Assembly (NCBI GenBank): GCA_003644385.1
Contig: QNCD01000006.1
Span: 1 to 37,473 of the forward strand
Direction: 5' to 3'
DNA length: 37,473 nucleotides
Source: Candidatus Omnitrophota bacterium
Lineage (GTDB): Bacteria > Omnitrophota > Gorgyraeia > Gygaellales > Profunditerraquicolaceae
Positions 1 through 9,000 of the stretch are shown here, one piece after another (the first letter of the stretch is position 1; the number at the start of each line of letters is the position of its first letter). Under the pieces are notes generated by a model. It saw only the letters and a list, made by a program, of their open reading frames with translations, had not been told where the DNA came from and did no database searches. A program made the position numbers and the translations under genes.

Positions 1-1182
1 ATGCACCACATTGCGGATATTTATCGGAGCCGGGTCCTTTAGCGCGCGGCTGGCTGCTTCCACAGAATCAGCAAGCAGCACTATTGCCACTTCCTTGGAG
101 TTGGGTTTCGGCCCGGGATAACGGAAACCCTCTTCTAAAACTTCGTTGTCTTCCTCCAAACTCTCCAGGGCGCGCCGGTAAAAATAATAAACCAGGCTGG
201 TCCCGTGATGCTGCTTGATAAAATCTATCAGCTTGGAGTTCAAATTGTGTTTCCTGGCTAATTCAACCCCTTCATTTACATGATTCATAATTACCAGCCT
301 GCTCATAGTAGGAGTTAAATTATCGTGCTTCCCGAATTTCGAATTTATATTTTCGCTGAAATACTCCGGCTTCTGCAGCTTGCCTATATCGTGGTAATAA
401 GCGCCGATACGCGCAAGCAGAGCATTCGCCCCCACCGCCTGACAGGCAGCTTCCGAAAGATTACCCACCACTAAACTGTGATGATACGTGCCCGGCGCCT
501 CTAAAACCATCCTTTGCAAAAGCGGGTGGTTGAAATCCGCCAGCTCCAGAAGGCTGATATTGGTAATAGTATTAAATATATATTCGAATATAGGCAGAAA
601 ACCGATTACAATTATACTAGAAACCAGGCCGTTAAGCGCAAACATGGAATAAGTATCGGTGAAGTTAATTTTGAAATTATTGATAAAGAACAAAGCCAAG
701 GCCTGAATTGCGCCAATAATAAAGCCAGTGCGGATTATAACACTACGTGTGCGGGCGTTGCGCACTAACACTAACGACATTACACCGCTGGTAAAAAACA
801 ACAACCCTAAATAATTATTGTTGGATAAAAAAGAAATGCTGAATGCCGCCACCAGCGTCAGCAATAATGAAAGCTCAAGGCTAGCAAACAAAATCGTGCA
901 TAGCATCGGGAATGCCGCAAAAGGAATATAGTAAAAAGGGATGCCGTTTCTGATTACAAAATAACTGAAGACAAATAATAATACAAAAAGGCAGCTGATA
1001 TATAGCAGGTTATATTTTAATTTTGTATTCCTCAGATAAAAATAAACGCCGAGTAAAAATAAGGGCAAGATAAAATTAATCTCTAAAATAAAACTCTCCA
1101 GAAAAATAAGCGCTACCACAAGAAGAGTAACTAACTCGTTTTTTTTGAACGTTATTTTATTTTTTAGGGGCTGCTTTATCAT
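1..1182 (-). CDS. 7TM HD-domain phosphohydrolase (PgpH/YqfF-like), C-terminus truncated by window edge
   Basis: Own reverse-strand translation, open for 394 codons to the window edge: MIKQPLKNKITFKKNELVTLLVVALIFLESF... multiple TM segments, then ...NHPLLQRMVLEAPGTYHHSLVVGNLSEAACQAVGANALLARIGAYYHDIGKLQKPEYFSEN (HD motif). Lies directly downstream of phoH, as is common. Missing from the ORF track because it runs off the edge. Confidence 0.85.
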   Translation of the reverse strand, partial: MIKQPLKNKITFKKNELVTLLVVALIFLESFILEINFILPLFLLGVYFYLRNTKLKYNLLYISCLFVLLFVFSYFVIRNGIPFYYIPFAAFPMLCTILFASLELSLLLTLVAAFSISFLSNNNYLGLLFFTSGVMSLVLVRNARTRSVIIRTGFIIGAIQALALFFINNFKINFTDTYSMFALNGLVSSIIVIGFLPIFEYIFNTITNISLLELADFNHPLLQRMVLEAPGTYHHSLVVGNLSEAACQAVGANALLARIGAYYHDIGKLQKPEYFSENINSKFGKHDNLTPTMSRLVIMNHVNEGVELARKHNLNSKLIDFIKQHHGTSLVYYFYRRALESLEEDNEVLEEGFRYPGPKPNSKEVAIVLLADSVEAASRALKDPAPINIRNVVH

Positions 1183-2116
1183 ATGCCTCGATTATCCTTT
1201 GCACCAGGGCATGCCTAACCACATCGGCCCCGGTAAAATAATTAAATACTATTCCATCGATTTCCTTGAGTATATCCCTGGCCTGGAGCAAACCAGTAGG
1301 CTTTCCGTCAGGAAGGTCGCTTTGAGTGATATCCCCGGTAATTACCGCCTTGGAATCAAAACCCAGGCGTGTGAGAAACATCTTCATCTGCTCAGGCGAA
1401 CAATTCTGGGCTTCGTCCAGAATTATAAAAGCATCATTTAGAGTCCTTCCGCGCATATAAGCCAAGGGTGCCACTTCGATGATACCGGTCTCAAGGTATC
1501 TTTCAATAGCCTCTGCCTCCATCATATCATACAGGGCATCATAAAGCGGCCTGAGGTAGGGAGAAATTTTCTCATACATATCTCCCGGCAGATATCCTAA
1601 AGACTCCCCTGCCTCAATTGCCGGCCGGGTTAAGATTATTCTTCTTGCTTCCTGTTTTTTTAATGCTTCTACGGCACAGGCCATTGCCAGGTAAGTCTTG
1701 CCTGTGCCTGCAGGCCCGATACCAAAAACAATGTCATGCTTCTTAATTGCAACTACGTAGTTACGCTGACCTTCGGTGCGCGGGCCGATATGTTTACCTT
1801 TGGCAGAGCGCGTAATCACGGAAGCGGCCAGGCCCGGAGCTCTGCTTAAAGATTTTGATTTACTGGAATCATTTATCAAATAACGTAAGCCCTGCCGGTC
1901 TAAATCACCTTCTCCGGAACGTATTGCGTTTAAAATACGCTCGATAAGAGAAACAGCCTTATTAATATTCGCTGCCGTTCCGCTGACCTTAAGGAATTCC
2001 CCTCTTAAAACAGTTTTGACTTTAAGGTCTTTCTCTATCTGCCGGATGTTTTCGTCATGCGGGCCTAAAAGTATCTGCAACTCCCGCTGACTTTGGATTT
2101 TAATCTTTTTTTCCAC
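1157..2116 (-). CDS. phoH: PhoH-family ATPase
   Basis: 319-aa ORF with KH-like N-terminus, GPAGTGKTYLAMACAVEAL Walker A and FIILDEAQNCSPEQMKMFLTRLG. Confidence 0.93.
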   Translation of the reverse strand: MEKKIKIQSQRELQILLGPHDENIRQIEKDLKVKTVLRGEFLKVSGTAANINKAVSLIERILNAIRSGEGDLDRQGLRYLINDSSKSKSLSRAPGLAASVITRSAKGKHIGPRTEGQRNYVVAIKKHDIVFGIGPAGTGKTYLAMACAVEALKKQEARRIILTRPAIEAGESLGYLPGDMYEKISPYLRPLYDALYDMMEAEAIERYLETGIIEVAPLAYMRGRTLNDAFIILDEAQNCSPEQMKMFLTRLGFDSKAVITGDITQSDLPDGKPTGLLQARDILKEIDGIVFNYFTGADVVRHALVQRIIEAYDKAAPKK

Positions 2117-2144
2117 GCTCGCTTAACGGATAGAAGAAACTTGG

Positions 2145-2690
2145 CTACTTTACCTTTGCTTTTATCGCAGATTCAACCGGAATGTCTATCACCTGTCCGG
2201 GATAAATCTTATCAGGAGCTTTTAGCTTATCTTTGTTTACCTCAAAAAGCATCTGCCATTTACGGGTAGTGCCGTAAAATTTCTGGGAAATCTTCTGCAG
2301 GGTATCCCCTTTTTCAACGGTATACTTCTCTATTGCTCCCTGCGGCTCTACAACTTCTTCAACAGCACTATCAACCACATAACCTTCTTCCTGCCAAGTA
2401 TCTTCCACTACGCTTTCTTCAACCATTGCCGCCTGCGGAGCTACTTCTTCTTCAACGGGCATCTCTTCGGTTTTAAAAAGCGGGTGCAATTCTATTTCAA
2501 AGACCCTGCTTGTGCGCGGCTTAACTTCCCGCTTTGGCGCCGGCGGCGGTGTTCCCATAAGATAACCGCGGTTGCCTGAACTTAAATCCTGGTCTGTGCG
2601 TTCTTTTGTAATCTTATATGACCTCACCACGCAGCCTGATAATACAAATACTGCCAACACCAATAACGAAACCAACTTCCTTTTACTCAT
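2145..2690 (-). CDS. LysM-domain lipoprotein
   Basis: Likely start is the internal ATG at 2690 (MSKRKLVSLLVLAVFVLSGC lipobox) after a G9 ribosome-binding tract; C-terminal LysM YTVEKGDTLQKISQKFYGTTRKWQMLFEVNK. Annotated ORF begins at 2723. Confidence 0.8.
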   Translation of the reverse strand: MSKRKLVSLLVLAVFVLSGCVVRSYKITKERTDQDLSSGNRGYLMGTPPPAPKREVKPRTSRVFEIELHPLFKTEEMPVEEEVAPQAAMVEESVVEDTWQEEGYVVDSAVEEVVEPQGAIEKYTVEKGDTLQKISQKFYGTTRKWQMLFEVNKDKLKAPDKIYPGQVIDIPVESAIKAKVK

Positions 2691-2779
2691 ACCCCCCCCC
2701 TTTTTTTCTTTCCCAAGACTCAAGCCTCTTGACAGCTATTAAGATTTGCCAAGGCCGGGCCTTGAATTTAGTTTAAATA

Positions 2780-4186
2780 TTAAACCCTTCTCTTATTTAC
2801 TTCTAAATTTAATTCCTTTAATTGGCGCTCGCCGACATCCGAGGGTGCGCCGGTTAAAGGACAGATTCCTGCACTGGTTTTAGGAAAAGTAATTACCTCC
2901 CTAATACTGGATTCATTGGCCAATATGGCCAAAAGCCTGTCCAGCCCGAAAGCAATACCTCCGTGCGGAGGAGCTCCGTACTGAAAAGCCTCCAGAAGAA
3001 AACCAAAACGCTTATGTGCTTCTTCCTGGCTAATACCGATAATCTTAAAAATCTTTCCCTGTAATTTCTGGTCGTGAATCCTTATCGAACCTGAACCTAT
3101 CTCCATCCCGTTTAAAACAAGGTCGTAAGAACGGGCTTTAATTTGAGCAAGGTTTTTTTCTAAATCTTGCGGGCTTTCTTTACCCGGAGCAGTAAAAGGA
3201 TGATGCTCACTCTCCCAGCGATTCTCCTCCTGGTTATATTTAAAAAGCGGAAAATCAACAATCCAGGCAAAGGCAAAATCAACGCCCAGTTCTTTTCTTA
3301 AATCCGGCTTGTCAGAGGAGTATTTTTTCTGTGCCTCCTCATAACTGATCCTGGGAAAAGGGATTTTGACCTCTATGCCTTTTATCTCCTTGAACATCTT
3401 CTGCATCATCCGCTCGCAAAGGCTAAAGACGTCCTCCTCGTCAATAAAAGACATTTCTATGTCCAGCTGGGTAAATTCCGGCTGGCGGTCAGCGCGCAGG
3501 TCTTCATCGCGAAAACATTTTGCAATCTGATAATACCTCTCAATTCCGGCAACCATTAAAATCTGCTTAAATAACTGCGGGGATTGCGGAAGCGCATAAA
3601 ACTTTCCTTCACCGAAACGGCAAGGCACTAAATAATCGCGCGCCCCCTCCGGTGTGGATTTAGTAAGAATTGGGGTTTCGCATTCAAAGAACTTTTCCTG
3701 ATCCAAAAATGAACGCAAGACCTTATAAACCTTATGCCTTAACATAAAATTATTAAACACGCGCTTCCTTCTTAAATCCAGATAACGGTATTTAAGCCGG
3801 GTGTCTTCGTTGGATTCCAGGTTATCCTCGATTTCAAAGGGCGGGGTGAGGCTGGAATTTAGAATCTCCAACTCTTTGCAAGCCACCTCTATCTCACCGG
3901 TAGCCAACTTCGGGTTAATCGTCCCTTTTGGCCGCATATTTACCGTACCGCTAAGCTTAACTACAAATTCGCTTCTTAATTCCTGGGCCTTATCATAGGC
4001 ATCAGCAGATTCTTTGGGAATAAAGACTACCTGAGTAAGCCCTGCGCGGTCGCGGATATCGATAAATATCAATTTCCCGTGGTCGCGGCGGGCTGCCACC
4101 CAGCCGCATAGGGTGACCTCTTTTCCCAGATCATTTTTGTTTAATTCACCACAGGTATGTGTCCTTAACATTTTATGTACGTCCAC
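2780..4186 (-). CDS. aspS: Aspartyl-tRNA synthetase lacking the GAD insertion domain
   Basis: 468 aa; OB-fold N-terminus, class II motif 2 RCFRDEDLRADRQPEFTQLDIEMSF, motif 3 GGIAFGLDRLLAILANESSIREVITFPK. Confidence 0.93.
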   Translation of the reverse strand: MDVHKMLRTHTCGELNKNDLGKEVTLCGWVAARRDHGKLIFIDIRDRAGLTQVVFIPKESADAYDKAQELRSEFVVKLSGTVNMRPKGTINPKLATGEIEVACKELEILNSSLTPPFEIEDNLESNEDTRLKYRYLDLRRKRVFNNFMLRHKVYKVLRSFLDQEKFFECETPILTKSTPEGARDYLVPCRFGEGKFYALPQSPQLFKQILMVAGIERYYQIAKCFRDEDLRADRQPEFTQLDIEMSFIDEEDVFSLCERMMQKMFKEIKGIEVKIPFPRISYEEAQKKYSSDKPDLRKELGVDFAFAWIVDFPLFKYNQEENRWESEHHPFTAPGKESPQDLEKNLAQIKARSYDLVLNGMEIGSGSIRIHDQKLQGKIFKIIGISQEEAHKRFGFLLEAFQYGAPPHGGIAFGLDRLLAILANESSIREVITFPKTSAGICPLTGAPSDVGERQLKELNLEVNKRRV

Positions 4187-5450
4187 TCAACTGCCGCAAG
4201 ACCTGGTCCCGGGTAATTTCTGACTGTTCACCCGTTGCCATATCTTTTAATAATACCACGCCTTTTTTAATTTCATCTTCCCCGATTATAATTACCTGGC
4301 TGGCAGCTAAATCATTTGCCCGGCGCATTGCCCCTTTCAAAGACTTCTCTTCATAATCGGTATCAGCAGAGATTCCCTTTTGACGCATTTGAGCTAACAA
4401 TTTTAATCCTTGCTGCCTTGCCTCTTTACCTAAAGTAATCAAGTAGACTAAGTTTTTACTTGTGACCTTGTGACCTTGTGACCTTGTGACCAAAAGTAGC
4501 CTTTCCACCCCAAAAGCAAACCCGATTGCGCCAGTACTTTGCCCGCCTAATTCAGCCACTAAATTATCATACCTGCCACCTGCGCCTAAGGCATCCTGGG
4601 AACCTAATTCGTTGTGGGTTATTTCAAAGACAGTGCGGGTATAATAATCTAATCCGCGCACCAAGTAAGGATTAACATTATAACCTATCTTTAGATTCTC
4701 CAGGCCCTCTTTTACCTGTTTAAAATGCATTTTGCAATCCGGGCATAAGTAATCATCCGATAATTCCAGTTTAATTAGAATTTCCCGGCAGGATTCATTT
4801 TTACAATCTAAAACACGCAGGATATTGCGCCCCAGGCGTTGTTGGCAATCAACGCAAAGCTGCTCTTTTTTTTGCATTAAGCTTTTTCCCAGTATTGCGG
4901 TTAAATTCTTTCTATCTTTTTGACAGCCTAAGCTGTTAATCTGAATTTTATAATCCTTAATGTTATATTCTTTAAGCAGATTATCCGCCAAAGAAATTAC
5001 TTCGATATCAAGCGCAGCATCCAACGACCCGATAGCTTCGCATCCGATATGATGAAACTCGCGCAGCCTTCCTTTTTGCGGCCGCTCAAGGCGGAACATC
5101 GGCCCGATATAATATAATTTGGTAAAGCCGAAGGTTTTATCCAGGTGATTCTCTAAATAAGCGCGGACAATAGAGGCGGTCGCCTCGGGCCTGAGGCAAT
5201 AAAATTGCTTAGTTTTCTCCTGCTTACCATTGCTTATAGGAGCAGAGTTCACCAGAAACATCTGCTTTTGCACGACCTCCGCAGTCTCACCCAGCGAACG
5301 GTTGAATAATCCCGCTTCTTCCATTAAAGGGGGACGGATTTCTTTATAATTATAAAGGCTGAAGACCCTGCGGCTGGCCTCTTCAATTTCCTGCCATGAA
5401 GAGACTTCCTCAGGAAGTATATCTTTGGTGCCGATAATTCTTTTAAACAT
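4173..5450 (-). CDS. hisS: Histidyl-tRNA synthetase
   Basis: 425 aa; GTKDILPEE, RPEATASIVRAYLE, GLDYYTRTVFEI, GFAFGVERLLL motifs. Confidence 0.95.
   Translation of the reverse strand: MFKRIIGTKDILPEEVSSWQEIEEASRRVFSLYNYKEIRPPLMEEAGLFNRSLGETAEVVQKQMFLVNSAPISNGKQEKTKQFYCLRPEATASIVRAYLENHLDKTFGFTKLYYIGPMFRLERPQKGRLREFHHIGCEAIGSLDAALDIEVISLADNLLKEYNIKDYKIQINSLGCQKDRKNLTAILGKSLMQKKEQLCVDCQQRLGRNILRVLDCKNESCREILIKLELSDDYLCPDCKMHFKQVKEGLENLKIGYNVNPYLVRGLDYYTRTVFEITHNELGSQDALGAGGRYDNLVAELGGQSTGAIGFAFGVERLLLVTRSQGHKVTSKNLVYLITLGKEARQQGLKLLAQMRQKGISADTDYEEKSLKGAMRRANDLAASQVIIIGEDEIKKGVVLLKDMATGEQSEITRDQVLRQLSGRT
4460..4491 (-). repeat. Octamer tandem repeat TGTGACCT x4 in frame within hisS
   Basis: TTGTGACCTTGTGACCTTGTGACCTTGTGACC; encodes VTRSQGHKVTS. 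Confidence 0.9.
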
Positions 5451-5589
5451 AAGTATCTATGAAAGTTATAAGCCTGAAAAAATAAACATATCAAAAAATA
5501 TGAATATTTTGCTTTTTGATTCTTTTATCCTGTTATAAATGGCGGGTAATTCAGGCATGCAACCTATATTAAACACATAAGTTGCGTTA

Positions 5590-5862
5590 TTATTTTACTT
5601 TCTTTTTTATTTCCAAGCCGGATTTGAAAACTACGACTTTACGGGGTGGAACAGGAACTACCTGGCCGGTACGAGGATTTCTGCCTATGCGGCTCTTGCG
5701 CTGTTTTAATTTAAAAACGCCAAAGTTGCGTAATTCTATCTTTTCCCCTCTGATCAAAGCATCGATAATGCAATCAAAAGTTTTTTGCACTACTTTCTTG
5801 ACATCTATCTGCTTTAGATTAGTTTCGTCGGCTACTTTTAAGATGATGTCTTTTTTTGTCAT
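5590..5862 (-). CDS. HU/IHF-family DNA-binding protein
   Basis: 90 aa; MTKKDIILKVADETNL...GRNPRTGQVVPVPPRKVVVFKSG; strong upstream RBS AAGGAGGTG. Confidence 0.93.
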   Translation of the reverse strand: MTKKDIILKVADETNLKQIDVKKVVQKTFDCIIDALIRGEKIELRNFGVFKLKQRKSRIGRNPRTGQVVPVPPRKVVVFKSGLEIKKKVK

Positions 5863-6021
5863 TGTTTCACCTCCTTAAAAATCAAAGGCTTTTATTCGCG
5901 AAATGTTGGATTTTTTACTTAACTATAACACTAACAAATGGTTACAGAGCCCTATCTGCACTGAAATAAAAATATACCACAAAATTGCTGCGGGGTCAAC
6001 AAAAAAAAGTTATTTTCTCTA

Positions 6022-9000
6022 CTACACCGCCAGTAGCACTTTATCCTTGCCCACTAATGATTCTATATCCTGGATTAATTTTTCGGTAGGCGAAACATAC
6101 AGGCCGTCCCCCACCACTACCTGCACTCGGGATTTTGTGGGAGTATTCAAATGCAGGTATATAGGCACTTTGCCCGGAGATGAAAGAAGCAGCTCCTTCA
6201 AACTCTCAAAAAGGCTCTCCTCGATTCCGGTAAGGTTAATGGTCATATTATTGATTAATTTGTAGGCTTCTTCTAAAGGAAATAAGTCATTGGCGATAAT
6301 CTTCGGGTTCTCTTCTCTTAAATTAAGCCTGCCCTTGACTAAAACCACGGTATTAGGCTGCAAATAACGCCAGACTTTGTTATATGTAGCGGGAAAAACC
6401 AAAACTTCCACAACCCCTTCCAAATCTTCGAGTTTTAAAATAGCCATCTTCTCCTGTTTAGCGCGAGTTTGAGTCTGTTTAATCTTGGCAATCAAGCCTA
6501 CCAGCTTTATCTCCATGCCGTCCTGAAACTGGCCGAGGTTTGAGCTGGAAAAAGAGCTAAAACGTCTTAACTGGTCTGCGTAACGCGCCAGCGGGTGGCC
6601 GCTGACATAAAAACCGAGCATATCTTTTTCAAAAGCTAACAATTGCGGCTCCGGCCATTCCTTTACTACTGTCATACTATTTGCGGATGAGCGAAAAGCG
6701 CCTTTGCTAAGTTCTGGGTCAAAAAATGAAAGCTGGCCGCGCACTTTTTCTTTCTGCATTTTAGAAGCCTTATCCATAAAACTCTGCAGGTTGGCAACCA
6801 TCTGCGCCCTGGGCATATTGAACATATCTAAAGCGCCGCATTTTATCAGGCTCTCTAACACTTTACGGTTAACCAGGCGCGAATCAACACGCTGGCAGAG
6901 GTCTTCCAGGGATTTAAAGGGCCCAGATTCAAGGCGCGCCTGTATTACTGAATCAATCGCCCCCAGGCCGACATTTTTTACTGCCAGTAAACCAAAACGG
7001 ATAGTCTTCTCATCCACCGCCTTAAACAGGGCGTCGCTTTCATTGATATCCGGAGGTAAAACCGCAATCCCCATCTGATTTGCCTCATTTACATACTCCA
7101 CAATTTTATCGGTATTATCGCGTTCGGAAGTAAGTAATGCCGTCATGAATTCAACCGGAAAATTGGCTTTTAAAAATGCGGTGCGAAAAGAAATTAAAGC
7201 ATAGGCAGCCGAATGAGAATTGTGCACAATAATACCGTTAGCGCAAAAATTATGAATTCCCTCAATCTCCAAATCGTAAGTGCGCTCTCTACCCGCATAT
7301 TCAATGCTTACAACCCTATCCCAGACAAAATCTGAATTAGCCAGCTTTAATAACCTTTCTGACTCTAAAAACTCAGCTAAACGTAATATCGTCTGCTTCC
7401 TGAAACCTTTTTTACGGCAGCTGATTCCTCCGTAGAATTCCTTCATAGAGATTCCTGACTTCTCCTCTAATTGCTGCCAGGTCAAGCCAGACTTTAATTT
7501 TTCTTCTCTGACAATATTTTTAATTGAAGCGGGGATAATATCCTTGGATTCCAAATTACAAGGTACTGAATTATAATGATTTCGCAATCTTTCTATCTGT
7601 TCATCTCTGCCGATTATAAAAGGACAGATAAACTCACTAAACATGGCTATACTTTCATTTCCGAATAGATAAAGAACGTAGCAGGTTTTTTCTTTAATAT
7701 TTTTATATTCATAATTAAAACTCTTTTTTACTATACGGGTGATTATCCTGAATCTTGTTAAAATATCCTGTAACTGCCGGCATAGCCTAATGGAGGAAGT
7801 AGCATAAAAAGGTATGGAATTAAGTTCGGGGAAGATAAACCCGTCTCCTGACCATAACCGGCCCACAAACAAGGCGAGCTTTTCTCTGTCCAGGGAAAAG
7901 ACTTCATCAGGAATAAATTTTTCCGTTGCTTTTTTATAAGCTAACCCCAGCTGCTCTATCCATAATCTAAGCCCGCATTTTTTGTTAGCGATTAATTTTA
8001 CGGCGGTAGCATAATTTTCTTTCGAATAACCCTTATTCCAGGCAGCTGTTCCTTTTGAAAATCTGGTATCTTCTCCTGCGCCGGCATATACCTCAAATAT
8101 CTGCCTTCTTCGTGATACGGAAGTAATAGTATTGTTAAACTTCTCTGCGCTCTGTATAAAATCATTTACTAGCAGCATGTCATTATTATAATAATAAATA
8201 CCACTAGGATGACAGGTATTGCCTTCAGAAATTATAGCCGCCAAAGCAATTATCTGATAAGGCTCCAAAGAGGGAATGCTGTTATAAGGCGTAAACCTGC
8301 ATAAAGCTATCCTATCGCCAATTTGTAATTCTCCCAAGTTCTTCCAACCCTCAAGCGTAAAAACAGGGTGGTTTGCCGTGGCAATAATCTGCCTGCCAAG
8401 ATAAGTCTTAAGCTCATAAACCGGCTTAATCCCGTTATAAAAAATACCTTTTATCCTGGATTTGACAATTTTAAGATTCTCATTGCAACCTACGGTAAAC
8501 TTCACTATATCTTTATTATTGTATAACTCCTCCACCTTAACAATCTTTCCGTTATCGGCATTTATAATCTCAGTAGAGCCAACAACACACTTATTGAAGC
8601 CGTAACCCGCAAAATATTCGATTAAATCAAATATCCTGTTGGCTACGGATTCGCTGATCTGGTTTCTAATACAGCCTAATACAAAGCCCTTTCTCTGCTC
8701 CTCCATGACTTCGGGAATTTTTTTACTCATTGCCCGGCGCAGGCGGTCTGCCTGGGCAAGGCTGAAACCCGCCAGTTGCGAAGCGCTCTGCATAATCTGC
8801 TCCTGATAAACCATAATACCGTAAGTCTCTTTGAGGATCGGCTCTAATTTTTTATGATGGTATTTTATGGGAATGCGGTTATGCCGGCGCTGGATAAAAT
8901 CATCAACCATGCCCGAACTGATCGGCCCGGGACGATGCAAAGCTAAAAGCGCGATTAAATCCTCCAGGCGCTCGGGCTGTAATTTTTTAAGTAAGTCGCG

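Noticed and set aside
514-768. Plus-strand ORFs in the first 1.5 kb
   Set aside because: Antisense to the pgpH-like and phoH coding regions, whose minus-strand translations are clearly protein-like.
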